Positions 9,117 through 21,282 of a DNA stretch of 64,000 bases are shown one piece after another. The translations under genes and the position numbers were made by a program. This DNA is from Seison nebaliae (lineage: Eukaryota; Rotifera; Pararotatoria; Seisonacea; Seisonidae). The notes beneath the pieces were generated by a model. That model was given only the letters and a program-made list of their open reading frames with translations, searched no databases and was not told where the DNA came from. Position 1 is the first letter of the stretch. Each line of letters starts with the position of its first letter. The DNA is taken from the NCBI GenBank assembly GCA_023231475.1, contig JALJEE010000713.1, positions 1 through 64,000 on the forward strand, written 5' to 3'.

Positions 9117-11235
9117 ATGATTTCGGAAAATAAGATTCGTACGTTTATGTTCATAATTATGCTATTTAATACAATATTTCCGATTGCTTTATTTACCGAT
9201 ATTAATAAAAGTTATTTGACTATTTCGGAATAAAATGTTTCACGATAAATTTGTAGGGCGACCGTCGTTTATCTGTTATGGTATTGTGTGTATTCTTGTC
9301 ATAATATATCTGCTAAACTTGCTGCAATATGTTTCAATGAATTATCCATTTGGAGGAAATTTTGGAACGTTACATGGAGTAGTAGGTGAGGAAGTCGGAC
9401 GTTTATTCGCTATTGGACAGGCACTTTCATACTCATTTTCCATAGTAGTCATCATTCGACAAATTACTTTTTTCATTGACTTGCTCATGAAAGGTGTAAT
9501 GGAGGATTTATTGAATAATCTAAATTTTGGTAAACAAAGTTTATTACTTAATGAGAAACCAGAATTATTCGCTGAATTATTATTCATATTAACGATTTTA
9601 TTCCGAGTAAGAAGTTTGCCCTTATGGAAGCAGCTTATGGTATCGACATTCGTAATTTTATCATTCTCTACCGTCATGTCCTGTTCAGTTTGGAGGAAGG
9701 AAGTTGGACATCAGATTACCGCAAATTTTCCAACCAGTCCGTTAGATATGGCACAAGGTACAACGTTAATTTTGTTCAATTTTTGTGGATTTGATTCATT
9801 CTTAAATCATGCTGTTGAATTAAAAACTACTTGGAAGAAAGATATTCGACGAACATTCTATTGGATCATTTTTCTATTTGGAATTATTGGTGTGTTGAGT
9901 ATGATATTCTCAATATATTTCGATGGAAATCAGTTACCTGCAATCCATGAGAAAATGTTATTACCTCTATCGTCATCAAAAAGGAAAGTGATCTCGTTCC
10001 GAGTCTTTCTACTCATTCCAATAATTATTAGTTTGGTGTTGGGAGTAACGTATTGGGTAAATTGTATGGCAAATTTCAGCTTCACAATAAGAGCATTTAA
10101 TTTCCATTATTTTCCTATATCTGCTTTCGCAATTGATACATATACCGATCCATGTATCGTTGCGGCATATCTCATATTCATGAGTCCAATAACCATATTC
10201 GTTCATTATCGTGCTTTAGCTGCATTTGTTGTCGTAAATTTACTCTTTTCAACCACCTGTCTAGCATTAACAGCCGTTGTTATTCGAATGCAGGAATATC
10301 GTCCTACTAACAAATGTAACGGTAAATGTCGATTGCCAATTGAGGTAAAGAAACGTATAGAATATAATGAAGAATTAATCAATAGAAGTCTGAATATATC
10401 AGAAAGTCACGATAATACTACGTCAAATAATGGAAAAGGAGAAACGGATCCAGAACAATTAATGAATGATAATAATATCACTGTAGATCTTCTCGAAACT
10501 GGATTGTTCAAACAACCCTATGAAACAGTCGATTGTAAAATGGATGAAATGAATCAAAAGTATGTGGTTTATCTTCTGATATTTGTCAATGTAATTCTTA
10601 TATCATCAACCAACTGTTCCTTCTTAACGTCATATCTGGGAACCAATTTATTCTTTGTTATAATGCTCGTTTGTGCTCTAGTAATCGATCTTATTATATT
10701 TACCAGGATTCGGTATCATACTCGATTTAATTGTATTTCGTTTAAGTATGATAAGAATGGAACATTTTATCTTACAGTCTCATTGTTAATTCTCACAATC
10801 AATCTCGTATTAATTAATTCCATAAATTGGCAGTATTTACTTTTTTACTTTAGTTGGGTAATGGTGATGGGTATCGATGTTGCAGTTAAACTAATTCGTG
10901 AAAAACGAAATAAACGAAAATCGATTAAATCAGATGGAAAGCAAACCGTTCATAATCCATTTAATAACGATAGATTGTTAGGAAGGAAAGTAAAATCGTT
11001 AAACGACTTGACTGTTTTAAAAAATCTACGAAATAATAACGGTTCAGATGAGAAATCAACTTATCAAATTTCCACAAAATCTGAATTTATTTCCTACAAA
11101 GGTCAATTGGTGAAGATACATCAACGAACTATGTCCGAAGTTGATGTTTCAATTCTTCCAGAGATACAAAATGAAAAAATTAATAACAACCAAGAAGAAA
11201 CAATCGAAATCGATGAAACTAATACTCAACTTTGA
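9117..11235 (+). pseudogene. SLC7/CAT-like amino acid transporter with a one-base frameshift near the N-terminus
   Basis: The main open frame (ATG 9235 to TGA 11235, 666 residues, no introns) aligns by eye to cationic amino acid transporters from membrane segment 2 onward. GRPSFICYGIVCILVIIYLL fits TM2, GTLHGVVGEEVGRLFAIGQA fits the GSAYLYTYVTVGELWAF region, FCGFDSFLNHAVELKTTWKK fits the conserved F-x-G-F-D...E-x-x-x-P stretch, and LALTAVVIRMQEYRP the end of the first half. A long hydrophilic loop (residues about 365-440), four more hydrophobic segments and a basic cytosolic tail follow. The short frame just upstream (9117-9233, 38 codons) carries one hydrophobic segment ending YLTISE, exactly where TM1 is expected, and stops at a TAA one base out of frame with the main ATG. 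The usual Gly-rich TM1 motif is absent. The gene may be pseudogenised, mis-sequenced, or translated only from 9235. Confidence 0.6.
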
Positions 11236-11916
11236 CCATCGCTTCTGAATTGATTGTTTTATAAATATATCAATTGCGTTTAAGAACAATTTTCAGAAAT
11301 GATTGATACTCAGGAATAATGATAGCTATAAACCCATTGGAAAATTTGTGACACCGATTCTCTTTTCTCAATTACTTTATTGATTACTTTATTAAAAATT
11401 TATTTAAATAGTACAAATAAAGAAATTTTTTTGATTTTTATTAATTGACTACTAATCTAAAAAATAAGATATTTCTTAAATGTTAAAAAAGAAGGAAAAG
11501 TTTAAAGTTTTTTAATTGCAAATTTTTCACACAAATTGTCACCCCTGGAAATAAATAGCTTGAAAGAGAAAAGCCATTAAAGAATGTAAGTCATTAGAAA
11601 TTAATGGAACATGTTCGTTTGTTTAGCCTAATGAACTGGTGACAAATTTTGATTTTAAGTTTGGTGTTTTAATAATGAAATGTTTATCATTCGTCTCCAT
11701 TTTACAAAGTTCAATTAATAACTATTCAAATGTTATTAAGATAAGACATTTATTTGGTTAATTATATCACATGACTTCTTCAATCACCTTCTATTCTATT
11801 TTTCCATTCTTTTCTTTTACATTGGAATAACTTTGAAATATTCTACTTTTTCATTTCTCTCCCAAATAGTGAGCAGATTATTTATTAGACGAGAAATCCA
11901 TTTTCAGACAGAGAAA
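11236..11916. other. Intergenic / 5' leader of the aminopeptidase gene
   Basis: AT-rich sequence without a convincing gene. The frame preceding the aminopeptidase is open back to 11833 but has no ATG before 11917. A pyrimidine tract ending in TTTTCAG just before ACAGAGAAAATG suggests a spliced 5' UTR. Confidence 0.4.
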
Positions 11917-13470
11917 ATGATGATAACACCAAAAATTCGTTCTATCACTTCGAAAGACAAGATCAAAGAAGGAGACAGCTTCATTTTGATCAGTGATCAA
12001 ATAGAGAAATTAGGATCATTAGTTTCTGGAGAAGTCGAGAAATCGATCACGAACTATAACAAGATAGATAAGACGTTTAATAATAAATGTCAATTATTAT
12101 TCGCAGAAGATTTACCCGGAAATCGATTAATTTGGACACCAATTGGCACTTTAGATAGTGACATTGATGATGCACGTCGTTTATATGAAGCAGCAATTGA
12201 TGCTGTGAAATGTGCGATCAACATTGGAAGTATGAAACCTGTTATTCAAGTGCTTTTGTCTGATAAATTGAAATTAATGTATCCAAAATGGATGGAAGTC
12301 ATTTTATTGGGAGCTTACCATGGTTCATATATCCCAATTGAATTGAGAGATATTAATCGAAAGAAATTAGATGAAATACTTTTATTTTCACAAAAGAAAG
12401 ATATGAAAGATATTTTTAAAAAAATTTCTTCGTATGAAGAAGGACGTTGTGTTGCGAGAGATATCGGCGGTTCAGATCCTGAACGAATGGCTCCACCCAA
12501 AGTAGAAGAATATGTGCGAAAAGTATTCGGTGATAAATCGTCATCAATTAAATTAACAGTGAAAAGTGATGTGAGTGAATTTGAAAAATCTTATCCGTTA
12601 TTAGCAGCTGTCAATCGAGCAGCCAATGCAGTTCCACGACATCAAGGACGATTGATGTTTTTGGAATATGGAAATAAAGATACCGCTGACACTTCACTTT
12701 ATTTAGTGGGTAAAGGTATTACTTATGATACTGGTGGTGCTGATGTGAAAGCTGGAGGTCATATGGCTGGAATGCATAGAGATAAATGTGGAGCGGCAGC
12801 AGTTGCCGGTTTCTTTCGAACTCTCGATTTATTGAAACCTGATAATTTGTATGTTTGTGGAAGTATGTCGATGGTAAGAAATTCGATTGGAGAAGAAAGT
12901 TATGTTGCTGATGAAATTGTTACATCGAGAGCTGGTGTTCGTATTCGAATAGGGAATACGGATGCGGAAGGACGTATGGTAATGTCAGATCCTCTTTGTG
13001 AAATGAAAGAGAAAGCTCTCCTATCCAAATCGAAAGACAAACATATTTTCACAATCGCTACACTCACTGGCCATTGTGTCGTCGCTGTTGGGGAGTCTTA
13101 TACCGCCGTTATGGATAATGGACCGGCACGCTTAAAAAAAATGGCTCAACAACTTCAAAGTTTGGGTGACGAGATGGCGGAGCCGATTGAAATTTCAACT
13201 GTTCGTCGAGAAGATTTCCAATTTAACAAAGGCAAATCGGAATATGAAGATGTTCTCCAATGTAACAATTTGCCATCTAGTCAGACACCTCGTGGACATC
13301 AAATTCCTGCTGCTTTCATGGCGATGGCTTCCGGATTGGATAAATGTGGAAAAGATTCGGCTACACCTATTCCTTATACCCATTGTGATATTGCTGGGAG
13401 TAGTGGTCCTTTTCCTGGTGTACCAACTGGTACTCCAATTCTAGCTTTGTTTGAGAAATTTATCAAATAA
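11917..13470 (+). CDS. M17 leucyl aminopeptidase (LAP-2-like, intronless)
   Basis: This is a cytosolic metallo-aminopeptidase of family M17 that removes N-terminal residues from peptides. From the first ATG (MMITPKIRS) the protein has 517 residues, typical of the family. The catalytic C-terminal domain is complete. GKGITYDTGG carries the metal-binding Lys and Asp (canonical form GKGITFDSGG), ADVKAGGHMAG the catalytic Lys, MHRDKCGAAA the third metal Asp, and NTDAEGRMVMSDPL the signature with Asp, Glu and catalytic Arg. DIAGSS and GVPTGTPILAL form the C-terminal end. The N-terminal half is the usual divergent domain. The sequence pattern is closest to the invertebrate LAP-2 / NPEPL1 branch rather than to LAP3. 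All key residues are present, so it should be active. The coding part has no introns, unlike most neighbours. Confidence 0.93.
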   Translation: MMITPKIRSITSKDKIKEGDSFILISDQIEKLGSLVSGEVEKSITNYNKIDKTFNNKCQLLFAEDLPGNRLIWTPIGTLDSDIDDARRLYEAAIDAVKCAINIGSMKPVIQVLLSDKLKLMYPKWMEVILLGAYHGSYIPIELRDINRKKLDEILLFSQKKDMKDIFKKISSYEEGRCVARDIGGSDPERMAPPKVEEYVRKVFGDKSSSIKLTVKSDVSEFEKSYPLLAAVNRAANAVPRHQGRLMFLEYGNKDTADTSLYLVGKGITYDTGGADVKAGGHMAGMHRDKCGAAAVAGFFRTLDLLKPDNLYVCGSMSMVRNSIGEESYVADEIVTSRAGVRIRIGNTDAEGRMVMSDPLCEMKEKALLSKSKDKHIFTIATLTGHCVVAVGESYTAVMDNGPARLKKMAQQLQSLGDEMAEPIEISTVRREDFQFNKGKSEYEDVLQCNNLPSSQTPRGHQIPAAFMAMASGLDKCGKDSATPIPYTHCDIAGSSGPFPGVPTGTPILALFEKFIK

Positions 13471-13980
13471 ATAATTCTCATTATTATTTAATGAATAATA
13501 TTTCATTTATAGTTCATTTTATTCATTATTAGTAAAAATTAAATTCATTTAATTTTATCCAATGGACATCATTCATTAGTATGACGTGTCACTAATTTAT
13601 TCGTTCATTGTAAATTTTCCGTTAAGAATAAAAACGGAATGTGTATAAAAACGAATAATTCTTACGAAACTTTTCATTATTAATTTACAGTTTTCTAAAG
13701 GTCATCGAATTATTTTAAAATGGGAGAAATTATCCAATTTCAAAGAGTTTGAATATTTTTCTCTATTTCAATTGTTTAACTTTGTCTATAACAATATTCA
13801 TTATAGGTCGAAACATATCCGATATCTTCAGTCATCAACTAAAGTCTTCAATTATTTCATTGGGTAAATATTAGTCAGAGTTAGACGGAATGTACAGGAG
13901 ATTCAGAGGAATAGTTATTCTTAGGATCCAAATTATAAATTTATATTTTTCGTTCTTTCATTATTCCAGATGGGGGAATA

Positions 13981-14221
13981 ATGACAACGATAAAATGTGG
14001 AAATTTAACAATTATCAAAAAAATCGCTCATGATCTCGCTCCAACTAGTTGGCGATATGATGAGAATATCCAAATAAATTTGGAAGAATTGTCTAAATCT
14101 ACATCGAGAGAGAATACATATCATTATGCCATTCATGTATGAATCAAATTGTAATTGTAATTTAACTCTAAAAAAAACTTATTTTGTTATATTCTTTCTT
14201 TTAAAGCGATTTGTTAGATAG
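13981..14221 (+). CDS. Possible small spliced gene, unrecognised
   Basis: An ATG at 13981 opens 53 codons (MTTIKCGNLTIIKKIAHDLA, then PTSWRYDENIQINLEELSKS). A good donor (CAT|GTATGA) just before the in-frame TGA could join to an acceptor at 14206 (TTTTAAAG), giving a very short last exon ending RFVR. The frame is also open upstream to an acceptor-like TTATTCCAG, so an earlier exon may exist (for example MGEIIQFQR at about 13720). The peptide has a normal composition but no domain that I recognise. A minus-strand frame at 14179-14442 overlaps its end. Confidence 0.25.
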
Positions 14222-15024
14222 TCTTTATTTAAATATAAATTGTGAGATAGGAAAATGGATATGAGAGGAAAACGAATGTTTACAAAGGAGGGTGCAAAAG
14301 GAGAATTATATGTTTGATTGCTTCGTCTTGATCGACTTGGTGAATGCGAGGTAGATGTCGGTAAATGTTCTATTTCGATGATTGCTTTTATATTCACTCC
14401 CAAATGCTTCGACTTCCTTAGTTTACAGTAGTTCACATACATAAGCCATTACCCTATTGAAATCTGATCGATGCTTAATCGGGTAATCTAAATCGGTTAA
14501 GTTTCGTCGCATATGGATTTAATTGATCGTGACGCAACTGTGTTCGCAAGTCACATTTGTAACTTTACGAGAAAATTATATAAGTTGAGTTCACGATAGG
14601 ATCGTTACATATTACATAACATTTTCATGTTTTAAACATCTAAATATTAACATTCTTTATTGTTTATATTTTGTACAAATTTCTCATTCATTATTTTTAT
14701 TTCTTATAATATTCGAAAATAAACTTTCAATTTTACACTATAATTGGCAGTCAAACTATAATTTCTTATTGTTAGTCAGAAAATGTCCTTATTGGAGACT
14801 CGTAGACGTCAGAAGTATTTCCATCGCAATATTAGCAGAACACAACATTTTAGGAGCAAAATCGTCCAGAAGCTTAACATATTTATTCTATTGAAGACAT
14901 AAAATGAATTAGTTTAGATAAGGTATTTTAAATCTTCAGTTTTATTGTCCAAGGTTAAATGAAACAATTAAATTTATGAGGAATAATGTTTGATATTGGT
15001 TAGAAATCTCCATCGAAAGCACAA
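14222..15024. other. Intergenic, 3' flank of the Kazal-VWC gene
   Basis: No gene is visible. On the minus strand this is downstream of the stop of the large cysteine-rich gene, and several TTTATT motifs (AATAAA on the minus strand) could serve its polyadenylation. Confidence 0.35.
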
Positions 15025-18000
15025 TTAGAAGGTAAATTGCATGGTAAACGGTTTCGATTTGCAAACATTGCAACAACCATCATTGATTATTGCTTCTGGA
15101 CAAGTGGTAAGATCGGTCTGCTTTTGACATTTCCTTTTTGAACAAACTTCTTTGCCGTTCATGCAATAGCATATCTGACAAGTTGCGTGTCGATATTCTG
15201 TTTGACCGTTGACCATTGTGGCGCAGTTGTGAATTTGGGGAAGACATATTGGACAACATACATTTGGAAGTGAATAACTAAATTCCGTCGATTTACATGG
15301 TTTGCATGTATGCGTTGTGATTGTAGGAGCAGTACCACATTGTGTATATTTTTTCACTTCACAAGTTGCTGGGTTAAGAATATCATAATTTTTCGGTACA
15401 TACTTACCACTATCAATGCAGAAAGGTTCAACCTTACATTTTGAACAACAGTCCGTTTTACTTCCGGTAGCTGGTGCTATTTTTTCATCGCATTGTAAAG
15501 TACCACAAAGCTTAACATCATCAATGGCAGGTTCACAAGATAGAGTGCCTCCAGTGCAGGTACATTTTTGACAATCCTGATAAACCATTTGTCCCTCTTC
15601 CAGACGTTGAGAGTCGCCCAATGAACAAAATGTTTCGTCACATTGAACGCAACAAGATTTTGTATTCAGTTGGGTACAACCTGGTTTTACAGCCGGACAA
15701 TTATTTGATGGAGCCATCGATTCCAATTGTAGTTCTCCATTCCTTCTAACACACTGAATATATTCACAAAATTTCAATTCCTTTTCTACTGTTCCATCAT
15801 TATATTTAATTACAATGGTCGGAAATTTATTTCGGAAATAATCATTTTCAGCCAAAAATGCTTCGAATTCAACTGCTGATTGTGTCCACTTAATCTTACA
15901 ATGTGCTAGAACCAGTTTTCACATGAAGAAAGTAAATAGAAAACAATGACGATAAAACAAACTCTGATGACAATATCGACAATATTTATTTTCGATAGAT
16001 AAAGCCTCTGGAATACAATGGGACGTTGGAGGACAATTAATCGTTCCTGTTTGTAAACCGACTCTCGTACATATCGTAATTGTAACACTGTTTCCATTCT
16101 TTGCTGTTTTAACCTCGTTTAATGTATGTGTAGCTTCGCACTCTACCGCTAGAATAAAAGCATAATGTCATAGTTAAAATGAGAGAACGATTTGGAAAAT
16201 AACCTTTAGGACACACATTGCAACATGCACCTTTAGGTTTGTAAGAACCGGTACATGTCAATGTGGCACACTGAGTTGTTGTACATGTGATTTCACCCGC
16301 AGTACATTTACAACTGTCACATTCAGTTCGATAGAACGTTTCACCTTCATGATATTTTGAAGTTATTTCTTGGCAAAATTTCGTTGCTAAAACATTTATA
16401 TTCGTAATGAAATTTTAGTTAAAAAAATTCTTCCTATGGCTAACCAGCGGAACATTTTGGACAACATGTCCCTGCTTCCGTCACTGGACATGTTAATGTA
16501 GGACAAGTATATTGTGTGGAACAATCGAAATTACCCGTTTCTTTACAAACACATTCTTTACAAGTAGATTCATCCAAATACTTTTGTCCCACCGTATATA
16601 AGTTATCTGTGCCCTTTACACAAACTACACAACATCAGATGTAATAAAGTTTTATTTGAATTTACTAAACCGTTAGGGCATACTTCACAACACTCTCCTT
16701 TGTTTTTCACCTTACCGGTACAAGTTAAAGTTGGACAGACGATCGCCGCACATGTTACTGTAGTGTCGACGTTACATTTACATGTTTTACAATCCTTTAT
16801 CTCGAATTCTTGTCCTATGTTATATTCCATTCCATTGTGTAAGCATTCTAATGTATTAATAATCAATTTCCTTTTGTTCAATTAAAAGAAAGATAAATGA
16901 ACTTGTTGGACATTTTGCACAACACTCTCCTTGCAATGTCACAGGAGTGCTACAAGTTGGTGCTGGACAGGCGATATTGGTGCATGTTATTCCGTTATAC
17001 GAACAAGTGCATAAAGTACATTTATTTCTATAAAATGTTTGTCCAATTTTATACAGTATCGAAGATTCTTCACAGTCTTAAAAATAATCGTTATAAATAA
17101 TGAGGATTATTAAAAAATTGGACAAATAAAAGGTGTAACAGGGTTGACAGATTTTACAACATTTTCCAGGAACTAATAATGTCGTAGGACAAGTGAGCGC
17201 AGGACATATTTCATCTTTACAATCAAGTTTCCCCTTGGCCCCACATGTACATTTAGTACAAACACTTTTCTTGAAACTTTCACCGGCCTTATAAATAATA
17301 CTGTTGTATGTACAAATGTCAGGACATTGAGGACAGCATTTCCCTTTAACCGATACCGGCGATGCACAAGGAAGTGTTTGGCAGACTTCGTCGACGCATT
17401 CTACTGTCTGAGTATCTTTACATTCGCATGAGGTACAAGCAGATCTTTTGAATTTGTCTCCAACCGTGTACACTTTTCCATCAGTATCCTTACAAGCTGA
17501 TTTATTAACCATTTATTAAACTTTAATTAAAATCGACTAACTATTTTTGCACTTTTCACAACATTCGTTATCCAATGTAATTTTTTCAGTACAAGTCAGT
17601 GTAGGACAATTCGGTTTAGCATCGACACAATCGAATCCACTTTCTTTACAAGTACATTTCACACAATTCGATTGTTTATAATATTGACCGATTTGGTACT
17701 CTTTCGTATTACTGATACATGCTAAAAAATTTCACCGAGTCTTAGTGAGGTATGAAATAAATGTTTAGCGACCAACTGATCTCACAAACAGGGCAACATT
17801 GTCCTTCGATCTTCTTTGTTTTAACACATGACAATTTTGGACATTTCTTTGTTTCACATGTTATAGTTCGAGAACTGGTGCAAATACATCGTTTACAGCT
17901 ATTTATTTGCAATGAACTACCAATTGGAATAGCCTTTCCCTCGATTACACATTCTGTTTAATGAAATTTAGTTCGTTTCTATTGTGTAACGAGCAAAAGA

Positions 18001-20749
18001 TAGTCTCGAACATCCACTTTCCTACTGACAATTCTACTTATATCTTACAAAATATTCATGTTACACAACCATATTTCACGATATTTATCATAAAAGAAAA
18101 ATCCAACAGAATTGGAGTTCAGAGACTTCTCTTGCATAATTAAGTATAACTTAAGGGACAAATTGGACAACATTTTCCCTTGGGAACTACTTGGTTTTGA
18201 CAATTTACCGGTTTGCATTGTTGTTTTGTGCATTGTATTTGTCCTCTTGCCGAACAAATGCATACACTACACCCGTCTCTTCTATATATTTGACCCGCAT
18301 TAATTTTCACCCCATCAATATAGCAAACTATTTTTTACAAACCGAGTAAAAATATAATCGAAAAGAAGAAATGTAACTGTTTCTGCAAACCGGACAACAA
18401 TTGCTCATTTCTTGATAGATTAATGGACAATTTAATCTAGGACAATCCGAAGGACCCTTTTTGCGACATATTAATTCTCGTGATAACATATCACATCGAC
18501 AAAAGAAACAGTTTGCTCTTTCCACCACCGTTCCATATTTGACGAATGCTTTAGTTATAGAATCGTAGCAACCGTCTCGACATTTCGGACAGCATTCACC
18601 AATCGGTACGTAAAATCCAGAGCATTTTAACGGTCTACATTTAATACTTTCGCACTTGAAACTGGAATCATTTTGACAGGTACATTTAGTACATAAATCT
18701 TTATTGTAAGTTTGACCGACTGTATAAACTTTCTTATTGACCATGCACGCTAAATAAATAATATTTCTTTATAAATATTTATTAATTAAAAGTGAACTAG
18801 TGGAACATCGTGGACAACATTGGTTATCATCATACACAAAGTTCTTGCAAGATAAAGGTGGACAGCTTTTTGGTGGAGTACATGTTAGTTTTCCAGCCAC
18901 ATCACAAAAACATAGAACGCATGGGGTTTGTTGATAGAACGTTCCAGATGGTATATGTTTCCCATTATAGTTACAACCAAAACCAAGTGAACGAATCAAA
19001 TCACTATTACTCGTCTTACACATTGGACAACATTTCACAAGTCGCTTCTGTTTACAATTAGATGTAATTTGAGGACAATCAGTCTTTGGGAGACATCTCA
19101 CATCATTACCACTATGACAAGTACAAGTTTGACATTCCGCATTATCCCACATCGCACCCACTGTATAATGCTTCCCATTATAGACACAATCTATTCAAAT
19201 AAAATTATTAATTTAAATATTAAACGATATTTGAAATATTAGTATTGGATTAAATAAGATAATAAATTGTTATATATTAAATATATTGAAACCTTTTGAA
19301 CATGTTGTACAACATGTGTTTGGCAATTTAAGTTTTTCGTCACAATAAATAGTTGGACATTTCTTTTCATGACATTCAACTAAACCATTACTTAAACACA
19401 AACACGTCATACAATCCTGGTCGAACACTTCATTAACTTTATAAGTTATATTACTTGATTTACATACTGTAATAAGAAAGATGAAAATTTATATTTCATA
19501 TTATATACGATTAACTTTTTGATGACTCTTGACTGTTTCCATCACTGCAAACAGGACAACACAATCCTTTTATTTTGGTCGGGTTCTTACAAAATATCTT
19601 CGGACAAGTTGTCGGTTGACAATCAAGATATCCTTCACTTCTGCACATACAACTGGTACAATCATTAATCAGAACCATTTGATTCACTTCATATGTTTTC
19701 CCTTTTAACTGACAAACTTTAATTCTGTATTCTATAATTATGATTTCGAAATTCAAACTTGGTTTACACGTTGGACAACATTCTCCTTCTCGTTGAATTG
19801 GATATACGCAAGAAATTGAGGGGCATTTTTTCGTTTTACATTGCATTATGCCAGTCTCTTTACAAATGCATTCGGTACAAGAATTTTGTTGATACTTTTC
19901 ATCCATCTGAAATTTCATGTTGTTAAAAGTGCAACCTTTTGATGGACATTTTGGACAACATTCACCCGGTTTCACGATCGGATCCGTACAATTAGGTTTT
20001 AAACATTGAATCTTAAAACATTTGATGGAGCCGTCTGCCGTACAAAAACATTTGACACATGTACTCTTCTTAAAAGTTGATCCAATCTCATAAACAACAT
20101 CATTGTATTGACATTTAATTTCTATGAATTATGTTCAAATTTGTGATATAGTTATAAAAAAGAGAATGAATAAAATGAGTATTTTACTTGCTTTTGATCG
20201 ATCATTCGATGGATCAATAGGGCATGATCCACAACATTCCCCAGGTAATTTAATTGGATTCTTACACGAAGTTTTGGGACATGTAATAGCCAAACAAAAT
20301 GCTTTTCCTTTATGACAAATGCAGTTCGGTTGACATTTACCTCCTCGAAACTTCTCACCACTTTTTATTATCTGTCCATTTTCAATACAATCATCTTTAT
20401 GAATAAACCAAAATCGTCTTATAAAATTCTCTCTTAATACCAACCGGTGCAACTTTGAAATTTCCTTAACTTTACTGTTGGATCCATACAACTGGCAATA
20501 TTGAAATAACATAAATTTTTGTACGTTTCATTATTGCTGGAACATACGGGTTGAAATGATGATGGACAATCTGTTGAACAAGGATTCTTTTCTATATTGT
20601 CAAATCGAAAAATTTTTGGTTGTACTTTTAATGGTTCCGTTATGGCACCTAGTAATTGTTGAAATAAATTAATCGAATTGATAAGAGACATAACCTTTCA
20701 CTTTATAAATATGAATAGAAAGGATTAATATAAAATTTTTTATTTTCAT
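15025..20749 (-). CDS. Giant secreted Kazal + VWC-array protein B
   Basis: Exon 1 (20749-20695) encodes a signal peptide (MKIKNFILILSIHIYKVK). Exon 2 (20648-20445) encodes a Kazal domain (STDCPSSFQPVCSSNNETYK, then NLCYFNIASC). About fifteen further exons carry one, two or (in the last) four cysteine modules each. I count about 23 of the von Willebrand factor C / chordin CR type: C-x(n)-C-x2-C-x-C ... C-x4-C ... C-C-x2-C, for example DCKTCKCNVDTTVTCAAIVC followed by GECCEVC. Every intron I checked is phase 1, the usual arrangement for shuffled extracellular modules. Modules near the C-terminus (15025-16150) are irregular; the one at about 15920-16150 has lost the CCxxC. There is no transmembrane segment or cystine knot. 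Known VWC arrays bind BMP/TGF-beta ligands or build matrix, and Kazal domains inhibit serine proteases. Which applies here cannot be told from sequence. It is a neighbour and likely tandem duplicate of the gene at 21283-27027. Confidence 0.85.
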
Positions 20750-21282
20750 CGTTAAAAATTCTACAAAATTCACAGTTTTCTTCTTTTTATAGACATTTTC
20801 GTTGTTGATAATATTCTATTGAAAGTATTCCGGGTCGTCGGCATTTTTGAACTGATGTGCCAAATATGATATGTTCGTCTTATGAATTGTTAATCATAAC
20901 ATGAATCAATCGCCACTAAAATTCCTGCAACATTCTTTACATTTGTTTATTCTCCATTATAATCTTCTTGCTTATGAAATATATTCTTTTTATGGTGGTA
21001 AACCAAGGATTTCTTGTTTAGTGAAAAAGATAAGTTTGAACTGAAAAATTTTATTGAATATTCATAAACTTATCAGGTATTTTAAGGTAAATCAGGTAAA
21101 AAAGAAAGGAATACTACTGAGCACGGCAATATTTATTGTTAATGATAAATTGAAGAATAAAATGGATTTTAGTCAAAATGCAACTGTTTATAACTATTTC
21201 ATCATTTATTATAGTTTCTTAAATGTATTAATAATAAACTTATAATTATACCCCAGCCTTTTGCTGATAAAGTTCTTTGCAG
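20750..21282. other. Spacer between the two Kazal-VWC genes
   Basis: This 533 bp AT-rich spacer must hold the 3' UTR of the upstream copy (TTTATT motifs near 21050, 21130 and 21205 are AATAAA on the minus strand) and the promoter of the downstream copy. No gene was seen. Confidence 0.5.

Noticed and set aside
15906-16097. Minus-strand 63-codon frame with a hydrophobic end
   Set aside because: Out of frame with the VWC exon that covers the same bases; no cysteine pattern.
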